Notes under the pieces: generated by a model
What the model was told of the DNA's origin: nothing
Databases searched by the model: none
Seen by the model: only the letters and a program-made list of their open reading frames with translations
Translations under genes and position numbers: made by a program
In this document: positions 43,548 to 52,035 of the stretch, one piece after another
Numbering within the stretch: the stretch's first letter is position 1
How the letters are laid out: every line of letters starts with the position of its first letter
Source: a virus
Virus record (IMG/VR): IMGVR_UViG_3300033153_008183
Coordinates: 1-64,000 of that record
Length of the DNA stretch: 64,000 nucleotides
Reading direction: 5' to 3' (one strand)

Positions 43548-43699
43548 TTATATGTCCCTCTATAAAATAATGTTACAATTGCTTTCCCGGTGAAATACAA
43601 ATTCTCCATTATCCTTTGAATAACACTAGATCTACCATACCCTTCTGTGATAAGTAGTTTCCCAACTCCCATTCCTTTTAAAATAATAGGACTTATCAT
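43544..43699 (-). CDS. Small structural-type protein
   Basis: A 51-residue ORF (MISPIILKGMGVGKLLITEGYG...). Start overlaps the stop of the 444-residue gene (ATGA) and the stop overlaps the tiny membrane ORF. The phrase LITEGYG is common in short proteins among phage structural genes, but no function is known. Confidence 0.55.
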   Translation of the reverse strand: MISPIILKGMGVGKLLITEGYGRSSVIQRIMENLYFTGKAIVTLFYRGTYK

Positions 43700-45030
43700 A
43701 CACGTACTCTTTTATAAACGTTTTCAATAGAAGGATTATCATCCGCATCAAATAAATTAAAACGCATAACCTCAATCCCTCCAGCTTTATAAAATATTTC
43801 CTGGAAAGTAGTTCCATCTATTATACGATCCCCTCCAGCCTCATCCCATAACAAACCAATTGCTTCACCGAAACTACCAGATAATATGTTATTTGCCAGT
43901 AAGCTACTCCATACTGCTGTACCCATAGTCTCTGATCCTGGGAATACACCCAATTTGATAACACTACAACCTACTTCAGTATTATCTGTGATCGCTGTAT
44001 CTAATATTCCTGCTAATCCTATAGTTCCTAATGTATTAGTAGTATCTAGCAGTGCAAACCCGCCGCCCCCACTATATGCAAAAGTAGCAAGCTTATCTGC
44101 ATGATTCATTCCTATGGTTCCATATGCACCAGTGGCTTCTCTTACATTTAATTTTGTAGCTGTACCAGCACTCATATCAAATATACGAGATTCAATCCCA
44201 TTCATAAATATTCCAGCTATTCCAACAATATTAACAGTAGCATCTGCTAATAGAGCTACATCACCACCCATTTTTACATCATCATAGTCACCATTTAATC
44301 CTGATAAACCATCCAAAAATGTCACATTCTTACAAACTACTTTACCAACTTGTAGTCCTGTTAATTTTACATTATTAAAATGTGATTTATCACAATTCTC
44401 ACCAGCAAAATCAATAGTTTTTAAACCAATACTTGAAAAAGTAAAGTTCTTTAAAGTTCGTTCAAGAGTAATATCAGATAATGCCATTATATCAAATATG
44501 TCGTTTGCTTCTGCAAAATCTACTCCATCTGCTGTAACATTGAATGGACTACCAGCTGAACCATCTCCACCAGGACCTGCTTTTTCATCAATGAAGACAT
44601 ACTGCTTCATATATCTGAGTTTATCTAATGTTGCGGATTCTTTACTGGTTAATCCTGATACACCAGTCTCTACACGTTGCAAACCTGCAGAATTACTAGG
44701 AACAACGCTTACTCCATTTACAACCATAATATCTACAATATTATTATTACTTCCTATAAGATTAACTCTTGTAGCAGAAGTGGAAAACGCTACTGTGTAA
44801 CCATCAACCACTTTGTCAAAACCTGCATAGTCCGCACCAGCAAAATCTAATTCTGGATTCTTATGATTTAATATTTGAGGAGCCCATAATCCGTCAATAA
44901 AACTTGCTTCAAGTCTACGGATTTCGATTAAAAAATTCTGCATGAACAAGTTATATGTAGTTCCCGACACCAGAGTCATATCTGATGTCGGAATAAATAC
45001 TACTTTCGTAAACCAATTAACGGTGTACAT
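43696..45030 (-). CDS. Structural (appendage/fibre-like) protein
   Basis: A 444-residue protein: N-terminal adaptor-like region (YTVNWFTKVVFIPTSDM...), a short basic stretch, then a repetitive beta-helix-like region (about 190-380) of hydrophobic-Gly-Asp turns (VKLTGLQVGKVVCKNVTFLDGLSG). C-terminal 60 residues form a separate domain. Belongs to a set of three consecutive beta-rich genes. Unknown exact role. Confidence 0.6.
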   Translation of the reverse strand: MYTVNWFTKVVFIPTSDMTLVSGTTYNLFMQNFLIEIRRLEASFIDGLWAPQILNHKNPELDFAGADYAGFDKVVDGYTVAFSTSATRVNLIGSNNNIVDIMVVNGVSVVPSNSAGLQRVETGVSGLTSKESATLDKLRYMKQYVFIDEKAGPGGDGSAGSPFNVTADGVDFAEANDIFDIMALSDITLERTLKNFTFSSIGLKTIDFAGENCDKSHFNNVKLTGLQVGKVVCKNVTFLDGLSGLNGDYDDVKMGGDVALLADATVNIVGIAGIFMNGIESRIFDMSAGTATKLNVREATGAYGTIGMNHADKLATFAYSGGGGFALLDTTNTLGTIGLAGILDTAITDNTEVGCSVIKLGVFPGSETMGTAVWSSLLANNILSGSFGEAIGLLWDEAGGDRIIDGTTFQEIFYKAGGIEVMRFNLFDADDNPSIENVYKRVRV

Positions 45031-45039
45031 GCTGCCACC

Positions 45040-46800
45040 TTATGATTCATCATCTAATACTACTGTAAGTGATAGACCATTTGATCCTATTGTACCAGAA
45101 ATAGGAACTGGCTTGTCTGGATTTGCTGGATCACCATGTCTAACCCACCCTATTACATCCATATCTGCAAGGTAAACATAACTGTTGCTTACTGTTTTGG
45201 TTGTACCGCCACCTGTTGCAGAGGCATAAAGTACAGTAACAAATACTGGATCACCTGCTGTATAAGTAGTTGTTAGTCCTCCTGGATGATCAGTCACATC
45301 AAGTGTAAATGTAGCTCCTGTCCAAGAGCTATAATGATACATTTCATAAGTCGTACCACCACCAGTTGTATCCTTAACCAAAAACCAACCATCTTGAGGT
45401 CTATCAGAACGTATTGCTGTTCCCACAACAAAGTCTGGATCACCTACACCATTACCAGCACCAACTGTATTTGTAGTATAATCTGGAGCGTTTAAAGCTC
45501 CATCTTTTTCTGTGAGGAAAACATGAGGATCATCACCAGCTAAGCCTGTTTCAACAGTAACAAGCATAGTTACATTCTGTGGTACAACTGGAGTTTCACC
45601 ATCAAGAGAAGTTACTGAATCGCCAAAAGTAAGTTCATTGGCAATAATACCAATACCAAATGCTGCAATCCAATTTGACCCTGTGAATAAACCAAGGTGA
45701 TTTGGATTAGTTGTTATACTATCTGGTGTTCCAGATACCGTTCCAGTCGCTGCACCATCACCAGTAATTTCAATAGTGTCGTCTGGAAATACACCAGTGT
45801 TCAAGTGTAGAATAAGTCGTGCAGTAGAACCTCCAGCTGTATCGTCAACACCAACTAAATTACCTGTGCCTTCTGTAACTCCTGTTCCCCAAGAAAGAGT
45901 TTCATTCTGAACCCATGTCCCAGCCCCGGAACCAATAACACAATCATAAAGTCTACCAGTCCAAAGATTACCATCAACTCCGTAAAGAGTTTCGGAAGTT
46001 CCATCTACAAGTAAAGATTTCACAAACTCAGAAAGAGCTTTTTTACCTAAAGCATTATGACTCCACTCACCTAAGAAGACCTTATCTCCATTACCATCAA
46101 CATCAATAAGCTTATACCCTTCCGATGGAGTAATGGCGTAACCTTCAACGGTTGCCTGTAAAGTTGTATTCTGTGGATCGTTCGCTGTAATAATAGCCGC
46201 TGAAGCTTCACCTACACCAAGAGTTACTTCCCAAACTGCATAAGTATCATACCAGGTACTTGCCTTTATGTTGATTACTTTATTATCAGTATCAACACCC
46301 CCCACACGACCTTTTACGAGAATTCTCATAAGGGTTTTTGCAGGATTCGTAACATTCTTACCAGTTCCCCAGTGAGAAGTTAGCTCTATGTGATTCTGAA
46401 TAACCTTCAAAGGTGTTGCAAGGTTTACTGCACCTTCGACATTTACACCGTAGTATCCATCATCACCATTGTTTTGCTCTACAGAACCACCAAACAAGTA
46501 CGTAGCAACCTCATCAGTAATAGTATAATTTACAGTGTAATCTGTAGTGTGATCCAATAGAGTAATAATCGTACCAAGTGCTTCTGAAGTTGAAGGATTA
46601 GGTTTTGAAAAGTTTATTTCATCGTCACCCGAAATAGCAAAATCCCATGCTATTTTCTGTAATGACCTATGTAACCACCAGACATGGAATGTATCTGTTC
46701 CCGATATGTATGTTATTGCTCCTGTTGCTGCTATTTTAAATTGTGCTAAAAAAGCTGTTACTGCTCCTGCTGCTGCTGCATCTCTGTCATAAACTGCCAT
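45040..46800 (-). CDS. Large beta-rich structural protein with shared C-terminal domain
   Basis: A 586-residue protein with an Ala-rich start (MAVYDRDAAAAGAVTAFL) and long beta-rich regions. Its last 100 residues (SYVYLADMDVIGWVRHGD...PVPISGTIGSNGLSLTVVL) match the end of the next upstream gene (46811), indicating a shared C-terminal domain. Position points to virion structure, perhaps an appendage. Not a recognised family. Confidence 0.6.
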   Translation of the reverse strand: MAVYDRDAAAAGAVTAFLAQFKIAATGAITYISGTDTFHVWWLHRSLQKIAWDFAISGDDEINFSKPNPSTSEALGTIITLLDHTTDYTVNYTITDEVATYLFGGSVEQNNGDDGYYGVNVEGAVNLATPLKVIQNHIELTSHWGTGKNVTNPAKTLMRILVKGRVGGVDTDNKVINIKASTWYDTYAVWEVTLGVGEASAAIITANDPQNTTLQATVEGYAITPSEGYKLIDVDGNGDKVFLGEWSHNALGKKALSEFVKSLLVDGTSETLYGVDGNLWTGRLYDCVIGSGAGTWVQNETLSWGTGVTEGTGNLVGVDDTAGGSTARLILHLNTGVFPDDTIEITGDGAATGTVSGTPDSITTNPNHLGLFTGSNWIAAFGIGIIANELTFGDSVTSLDGETPVVPQNVTMLVTVETGLAGDDPHVFLTEKDGALNAPDYTTNTVGAGNGVGDPDFVVGTAIRSDRPQDGWFLVKDTTGGGTTYEMYHYSSWTGATFTLDVTDHPGGLTTTYTAGDPVFVTVLYASATGGGTTKTVSNSYVYLADMDVIGWVRHGDPANPDKPVPISGTIGSNGLSLTVVLDDES

Positions 46801-46810
46801 ATAATCCTCC

Positions 46811-48373
46811 CTATATTGGCTCTAACTTAACTGTTAGATTAAATCCATTTGATGTAATTGTACCTGATATATCTTTAGGTGTATAATCTTCACCATTTAT
46901 ATCCCATTGTCTAACCCATCCCACAACATCCAAATCCCCTAAAAAATTATAAGCTACACTTAATTCACCATTAGCATCTGTTTCATCATTAACAATTTGT
47001 GTTGAATGGTCACTCTTTTTTAACAGCATTATGTGTGAATACTGAATAGGTAAATCCGTAACAGCATCCAAAATCAAAAAATCTATAGAAACATCATTGC
47101 TTATAGTAATAATTCCTGCCCCTGCTTCATTTTTATGTCCTGCATCCGAACCATTAACCATTGAAGCAATAAGATCGTAAGAAGTATTTGAATATAGATC
47201 ATAAGTAGATATTCCATCTGCACCGGAAAATTTTATATTATCAAATATGAAAGTCTGATCTGCTACGGTTGGTACAATCTCTACACCAGACGTACCCGGA
47301 GCAATGATTTTTCCATTTTTAATTCCATGCCCAGGAATCATTCTAATACCGAAACCATCAGAACTAATTATATTAAAATTCTCAAACTTAATAGTGTCTG
47401 GAATAACTTCTGCACAAGAATCAAAAGTCGGATTTAATACCTCTTTATCTGTAGCTGCTGGTTGAAAAATAACTACCCCACAATCCTGAAAAATACATCC
47501 ATAAATACCGAACTTATCTATATTGGTATTAGACATATCAAACTGTACTTTAACTATACCTCCAGATTTAAAAGCACACCCCTTTATTCCATCTAAACCT
47601 GACTTCTCTCCAAAGTATATTTCTGTTGTTCCCGTTCCTCCAACACCTTGTATCTTATGATAGCCATCTGCAACAAGATCATTTTCAAACTCTATCCATT
47701 TTGTTTTATCCGTGAACCATAAATCACCTGTAGCACTGCTAAATAGAAAAGTTCCTTGTAAAAAATAAGTACTTCCAACCTTTCGTATCTGTCCAATTGA
47801 TCCAGCAATGTCCTGTACGAGAAGTTCTTCAAAATCATCTGGAGTACCAGAAGAACCACCGGTAATAACTATACCTCTTGAAGAAGCTGTATCATACCTG
47901 AGATCATCCCAAAAAGTATTTGCAGCAAGTTTAGATTTCGCAATCCCTTTAAACCCAATACCTACTTTTACAATCGCTGTGATTGTTGGATCAGTACCAT
48001 TATTTGCTGTGGGAGTAGAATCGGCATCAATGATAAATCTTTTCCATGCTCCTGAATTATTATCACTCCCTGCTACATACCAATAACCTTGATTACCAGA
48101 AGAATCTTCAAGACATAATTGATAACCACCATTTGCCTGAATATCCATTGTCGGGCCAGTCAAACACATCAGGGCTGCCAGATAATGCCTACCTGTAAAA
48201 TCAGCCTGAGTAATTGTCTTCCATATTAAATTAGTTTCTATATCAGTATCAACACCTATACACCCAGTACCTTCATACTTAAAATCTTCATCAAGGGTAC
48301 CTACCAAACCGTCCATAGCATCGGTATCACAATCAAATATTTGTATAGAATTATTGACAACTGCTAAACTCAT
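46811..48373 (-). CDS. Beta-rich structural protein (beta-helix type)
   Basis: A 520-residue protein, mostly beta strands. Residues about 170-400 look like a parallel beta-helix (alternating small hydrophobic residues with many Gly/Asn, e.g. IQGVGGTGTTEIYFGEKSG). The C-terminal DVVGWVRQWD...ISGTITSNGFNLTVKL segment matches the end of the 586-residue neighbour. Start overlaps the SPOUT-like gene stop (ATGA). Confidence 0.6.
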   Translation of the reverse strand: MSLAVVNNSIQIFDCDTDAMDGLVGTLDEDFKYEGTGCIGVDTDIETNLIWKTITQADFTGRHYLAALMCLTGPTMDIQANGGYQLCLEDSSGNQGYWYVAGSDNNSGAWKRFIIDADSTPTANNGTDPTITAIVKVGIGFKGIAKSKLAANTFWDDLRYDTASSRGIVITGGSSGTPDDFEELLVQDIAGSIGQIRKVGSTYFLQGTFLFSSATGDLWFTDKTKWIEFENDLVADGYHKIQGVGGTGTTEIYFGEKSGLDGIKGCAFKSGGIVKVQFDMSNTNIDKFGIYGCIFQDCGVVIFQPAATDKEVLNPTFDSCAEVIPDTIKFENFNIISSDGFGIRMIPGHGIKNGKIIAPGTSGVEIVPTVADQTFIFDNIKFSGADGISTYDLYSNTSYDLIASMVNGSDAGHKNEAGAGIITISNDVSIDFLILDAVTDLPIQYSHIMLLKKSDHSTQIVNDETDANGELSVAYNFLGDLDVVGWVRQWDINGEDYTPKDISGTITSNGFNLTVKLEPI

Positions 48374-48819
48374 GTATTATACCTCGCAGCAAGCATAATT
48401 CCTAAAACTACATGCGACCATAAAGGAATCGAAACTGGAGTATCTATTGTAATTAAATCTGGATCAGTAAATAAACTCATATTTACCTGTGAATAATCAG
48501 AACCGATTACATATGTGACATTATCTTCGTGATGAATATAATCCCTGATATTTGTAAACTCTTCCTCTGGATAATTATCTGCTTTTTCAAGCACTACAAA
48601 TGTTTGTCCTGAATGTTCTGCAAGACACGCCTCAAGAGTAGGATATGTATTAAACTCTATTTCAGCATCAGCCCATCCTATGTCCTCGTTTGTAATTACA
48701 TCCAAAATATTTAAACCAAAGGCTTTCATTGTAAGTGTGTAAAATTTCATTACAGTACGAATTCTATCCGGATCATTTATCCATGCTGCGTTATCCCAAT
48801 GAACTATTACCCCAATCAT
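48370..48819 (-). CDS. SPOUT-fold methyltransferase-like protein
   Basis: A 149-residue protein. Its layout recalls SPOUT/Trm56-type RNA methyltransferases: DPDRIRTVMKFYTLTMKAFG near the start (compare DKRxTTHVALTARAFG in Trm56), a middle VIGSDYSQV (glycine loop of the knot) and a C-terminal VSIPLWSHVVLGIMLAARY (compare the IPM...SLNVSVA motif that binds SAM). No hydrophobic signal. It is in the late operon between spanins and structural genes. If active it would methylate RNA; no known homologue in this location comes to mind. The match is by eye only. Confidence 0.45.
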   Translation of the reverse strand: MIGVIVHWDNAAWINDPDRIRTVMKFYTLTMKAFGLNILDVITNEDIGWADAEIEFNTYPTLEACLAEHSGQTFVVLEKADNYPEEEFTNIRDYIHHEDNVTYVIGSDYSQVNMSLFTDPDLITIDTPVSIPLWSHVVLGIMLAARYNT

Positions 48820-49244
48820 TTTTCACCTCCAAAATAATAGTCTATTACAATATAAGTTGTTTCAGCAACTATAACTGCAGTTAAACCCATTATAGCATAC
48901 TTCATAATTTTAATCTGTAACTGTTGCTTGTCGTAAAAACTCTGCAAAGTCGTCAGAGATACTCCCATATCCTTTGATATATTCTTCTGTTTTCTCACTT
49001 CCTGCTGTGATACTGTCAATGATGTGTTCAAGTTCGAAATTGTCCTCTTCGAGTTCCTTACTGTATCCTTTGCTTTTACTAAGTTCACTCTCAACAGTTG
49101 CATTTGATCTAATAAGCTGGATTCGTTGCCCCTGTAACGTTGCAATAATAGCGTCAGACTTACTTTCTCCTGCGAAGATAAGCCAAACAAGACCGACGAT
49201 AATGATAATAAGAACACCAATAATACCAATTTCTTTGCCCACAT
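48816..49244 (-). CDS. Spanin-like protein, larger frame (signal/TM, coiled coil, C-terminal TM)
   Basis: A 142-residue protein: N-terminal signal or anchor (KLVLLVFLLSLSSVLFG), a long coiled coil (about 25-105), and a C-terminal helix (IMKYAIMGLTAVIVAETTYIVI, 112-133). No lipobox Cys, so not a classic outer-membrane lipoprotein spanin. It shares 335 bases in another frame with the 48910 gene. It continues 94 bases past that gene's stop into its own transmembrane segment, and its stop overlaps the next start (ATGA), so it is unlikely to be a by-product. Confidence 0.6.
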   Translation of the reverse strand: MWAKKLVLLVFLLSLSSVLFGLSSQEKVSLTLLLQRYRGNESSLLDQMQLLRVNLVKAKDTVRNSKRTISNLNTSLTVSQQEVRKQKNISKDMGVSLTTLQSFYDKQQLQIKIMKYAIMGLTAVIVAETTYIVIDYYFGGEK

Positions 49245-49251
49245 TATTCAC
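48910..49251 (-). CDS. Inner-membrane spanin-like protein (Rz-type), overlapping frame
   Basis: A 113-residue protein with an N-terminal transmembrane anchor (IGIIGVLIIIIVGLVWLIF, 8-26) and a charged coiled coil (about 40-90), the topology of inner-membrane spanins that fuse envelope membranes after murein is cut. Start ATG 49251 follows a GAGGTGA SD and is seven bases before the ATG of the larger frame. Which of the two frames is the main product, or whether both are made, cannot be decided by eye. Confidence 0.65.
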   Translation of the reverse strand: MNNVGKEIGIIGVLIIIIVGLVWLIFAGESKSDAIIATLQGQRIQLIRSNATVESELSKSKGYSKELEEDNFELEHIIDSITAGSEKTEEYIKGYGSISDDFAEFLRQATVTD

Positions 49252-49252
49252 C

Positions 49253-49486
49253 TCACTTCTTCAAATCCTTTATAAATGTCAAAGCTTCTCTACCAAATAC
49301 CACAATCAATACAATAAAAATCCACACATACACTATCCCACTTTCAGGAATATGATCATTCGTGATCATACTGTAAGTGATATACAGTACAATTCCCTTA
49401 ATTCCCAAAAGTTTAGAAATTGCATTGACTACCCTTGTCGGGAGATACTTTATAGCATCCCAAAATGTCATATCTTTATAATCCAT
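49253..49486 (-). CDS. Holin-like membrane protein
   Basis: A 77-residue protein with two hydrophobic segments (about 28-42 and 51-66), a positively charged tail (FIKDLKK) and a short charged N-terminus. Size, topology and position in a cassette with a murein-active enzyme and spanins suggest a holin. No close family can be named. Confidence 0.65.
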   Translation of the reverse strand: MDYKDMTFWDAIKYLPTRVVNAISKLLGIKGIVLYITYSMITNDHIPESGIVYVWIFIVLIVVFGREALTFIKDLKK

Positions 49487-49980
49487 TATAATACCTCCAA
49501 ATACACAGGATCACCATGCCGTAACTCTGGTTCTATGATTCGAGCTATAGAAGCCATTTGCTCATCAGTATCCCCACCTCTAATACAACCTAACGTGTGT
49601 TTATATTTATGAGTATGATGAATATGATATTGTGTGTCTGTTTGAATTTCTCCTGTAGGATGCCAATAATTCCCTTCTCTATCTAAATCCCATATGAATA
49701 CTTTTCTTTTCATTGTCGTTTTTATTTTTACATAACCGAACTCTTCTATTTCTTCCGGATCTTTTAACCATTCAATAGCTGTTATTTCAAAAATTCCCGA
49801 AGGTGCTTGCCTGGGATAATATGGTTTACGATGTCCTTTTTCCGGATATGTATAAACAATCTCATTTTTTTTACGTTTTCCATTTAATTCTTGACGTACT
49901 TTACAAGTTGCAGGGTATCGTTCTATTTCAACAGTACCATTCATGATTATGATTTCTGACCATGTAAATATGACTCTCAT
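49486..49980 (-). CDS. L,D-transpeptidase-like murein enzyme, candidate endolysin
   Basis: A 164-residue protein; ATG 49980 overlaps the upstream stop (TGATG). SGIFEITAIEW resembles the substrate-side segment of YkuD domains, and the active-site phrase HIHHTHKYKHTLGCIRGGD carries the invariant His followed by S/T-x-G-C-(I/V)-R with the nucleophile Cys at about 132. No signal peptide, so export would rely on a holin. It is the only murein-active gene in the lysis cassette and is the best endolysin candidate; a transpeptidase domain as lysin is unusual. Confidence 0.65.
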   Translation of the reverse strand: MRVIFTWSEIIIMNGTVEIERYPATCKVRQELNGKRKKNEIVYTYPEKGHRKPYYPRQAPSGIFEITAIEWLKDPEEIEEFGYVKIKTTMKRKVFIWDLDREGNYWHPTGEIQTDTQYHIHHTHKYKHTLGCIRGGDTDEQMASIARIIEPELRHGDPVYLEVL

Positions 49981-50363
49981 CACATACCCCCTACCTTACC
50001 CCAGATAAGAACCATTTGAACTATCCCATAAATCATAGCAGGTGTCAAAAAACCAATAGCTATAAATAAAACATTTATTTTTGTATTTATAGTTTCTTGT
50101 TTACTATCATTTTTATACAATTCGGCAATAGAACCTTTATTCCTTTGTACCTCACCATTGATGAGCTCAATTTGAGCCTCTAATTTTTCATCACGTAATA
50201 ACTGCTCACGTTTCATGTGTTCAATCTCCAATTTTAAAAGCTCAGTATTACCTTTCATTTGCCCGGTAGTTTCCTGTGACATAAGTTTTAAATCAGAAAT
50301 TTCTTTTTCTATTTCATTAAGTTTATCAAGTATTAGTTTTTCAGTAGTGCTGTCTATTGCCAT
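49980..50363 (-). CDS. Coiled-coil membrane protein (XhlA-like)
   Basis: A 127-residue protein: about 85 residues of strong coiled coil (for example KLNEIEKEISDLKLMSQET) followed by one C-terminal helix (INVLFIAIGFLTPAMIYGIVQMVLI). This is the XhlA topology known from phage lysis regions. First gene of the lysis cassette; probably helps holin or endolysin action. Confidence 0.65.
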   Translation of the reverse strand: MAIDSTTEKLILDKLNEIEKEISDLKLMSQETTGQMKGNTELLKLEIEHMKREQLLRDEKLEAQIELINGEVQRNKGSIAELYKNDSKQETINTKINVLFIAIGFLTPAMIYGIVQMVLIWGKVGGM

Positions 50364-50422
50364 TTGTAACCCCTTTTAAGTCAGTTAAAAAAGAGTATAA
50401 CTCAGAAATTCACAGGCGTCAA

Positions 50423-51379
50423 TTATCTACTTAATAACTCTTTATCAGCTGCTTGTACTAAAGACAGGAATATTGGAGAACCTGTGCATCTACAATTATT
50501 TGCACGTCCAACGTGTTCTGGCTCCTCTCTACCCTGAATTTTCCTCCAACTTTTACCACCATTTGTAGAAATTTTGCCATCTGACCATCTTCGCCAAACT
50601 CCATTCATCTTATAATGAGAATACTTAGATTTTGGATAAAGCCCCCTGGGATTACCACGAACTTTCTTATCCCCTTTGGTATACCACTCATAAGCTTCAA
50701 TACCAGCTTCCTCAGCCATAGTTTGTTGTAATCTGGAACTTAAATCTCCTGTAGAATCTCTGGCAATATAATCAGCCTGAGTCGAAGTCAATCTGTCATT
50801 TTGAATCTCTATTTTATCACTGATAACATCCCAACTATCATCATTAGAAACACCATCTGTGATAATTTTATTTATTTTCTTAGCATGAAGAGTAGAATAA
50901 TCTCTCAATCGATCAAGATTATCAGCAGCCCATTCTGCAACCACTTCCCTTTCAGCTTCTGTTTCAAAAATAGTAACATCTACACCAGTAGCCTGTCTGA
51001 CAAACTTACTCCATTGGCTTTTACTTTGTTTTGAAATGGAATCAGCTATATTATTCAAAAAAGTAGAATCAGGAAAAGCAGCTAATCCAATCCGGGTAAT
51101 TGCTCCTTTGATTTCAATTATACCATCCTGGTGTAAGACTGCCTCTGAATCTTGTCTCAGACGCTGTAAATACCACTTCTTAGCCTCTTCCAACATAGGA
51201 ATGGTCACATATAAGGCTAAAGCAGATCGGAGAAGCCTGCGGTATCGTATTTCCTGAATGTATGGATACTGCCAATTTAATTTTCTGCCTAATTGAGAAG
51301 AACGTTCCCTGGCCTTAACACTTAATCTCCCTCTCCGGGAAAAAATATAAGGGTAGAGGTACGATTCTCTAACTTTCAT
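50423..51379 (-). CDS. Head morphogenesis (minor capsid) protein
   Basis: A 318-residue protein, start ATG 51379 overlapping the HNH stop (ATGA). Central helices and a C-terminal phage_Mu_F/SPP1 gp7-like zinc module: EAYEWYTKGDKKVR...KYSHYKMNG...EPEHVGRANNCRCTGSPI. These proteins bind the portal and help start procapsid assembly. Follows the portal, with the HNH gene in between. Confidence 0.82.
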   Translation of the reverse strand: MKVRESYLYPYIFSRRGRLSVKARERSSQLGRKLNWQYPYIQEIRYRRLLRSALALYVTIPMLEEAKKWYLQRLRQDSEAVLHQDGIIEIKGAITRIGLAAFPDSTFLNNIADSISKQSKSQWSKFVRQATGVDVTIFETEAEREVVAEWAADNLDRLRDYSTLHAKKINKIITDGVSNDDSWDVISDKIEIQNDRLTSTQADYIARDSTGDLSSRLQQTMAEEAGIEAYEWYTKGDKKVRGNPRGLYPKSKYSHYKMNGVWRRWSDGKISTNGGKSWRKIQGREEPEHVGRANNCRCTGSPIFLSLVQAADKELLSR

Positions 51380-52035
51380 GCTTCTTTCCAAGATTTATTA
51401 TAAACTACATCCTCTAATGTTGATAATTTTAAATTATAAATTTTACATAGATCTTTAATTGAATATTTTTTCATAGCGAACAATCTCCTAAGAGATCTCA
51501 CAGTAAACCAATTTAATACATTATTCCTTCTATTCTGTTGATTCACAGCATTTGTTACCCATCTACAATTATCCGGAGTATAATCTTCATTATTTTTTTC
51601 ACGATCAATTTGTGCTTTCTTAAATGGTTTTGGTCCCATGTCTTCATAGAAGTTCTTAAATGAATGTAACCAACGCTCACAAACTTTAATTCCTCTGCCC
51701 CCATAATTATGATATTCTTTGTTATTAGGATTATAGCAACGAGCTTTCATACCAGCCCACACTTTATGTTCTAAAGTATCTGACATACCATGTCTTTCTG
51801 CTTTTATAACCATAGGATCACCATGTCTTAAAAATCTCAAATAATGAGATTTGCAGAATCCTTTTATCTTAGTTTTGTTTAAACACCCTACTACAGAACA
51901 CATTACATCAGGTGCTTTAGCAATATGTTTCACTATTAAAGGATCCCCATTGTTTCTGAACCTATTATAATGTTTACTACAATACCCCAATCCATAATGT
52001 TTGATTGTACAACCGTCTACTTTACACACTCTCAT
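51376..52035 (-). CDS. HNH homing-type endonuclease
   Basis: A 219-residue protein with two N-terminal Cys/His clusters (CKVDGC, CSKHY; CSVVGC, CKSHYLRF) like tandem zinc knuckles, then the HNH-family phrase NYGGRGIKVCERW...FYEDMG...IDREKNNEDYTPDNCRWVT (DNCRWV marks this subclass), and a C-terminal basic HTH-like segment (YSIKDLCKIYNLKLSTLEDVV). Free-standing genes of this kind invade phage genomes. Here both ends overlap essential genes (portal by 14 bases, morphogenesis by 4), unlike a recent clean insertion. Confidence 0.85.
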   Translation of the reverse strand: MRVCKVDGCTIKHYGLGYCSKHYNRFRNNGDPLIVKHIAKAPDVMCSVVGCLNKTKIKGFCKSHYLRFLRHGDPMVIKAERHGMSDTLEHKVWAGMKARCYNPNNKEYHNYGGRGIKVCERWLHSFKNFYEDMGPKPFKKAQIDREKNNEDYTPDNCRWVTNAVNQQNRRNNVLNWFTVRSLRRLFAMKKYSIKDLCKIYNLKLSTLEDVVYNKSWKEA

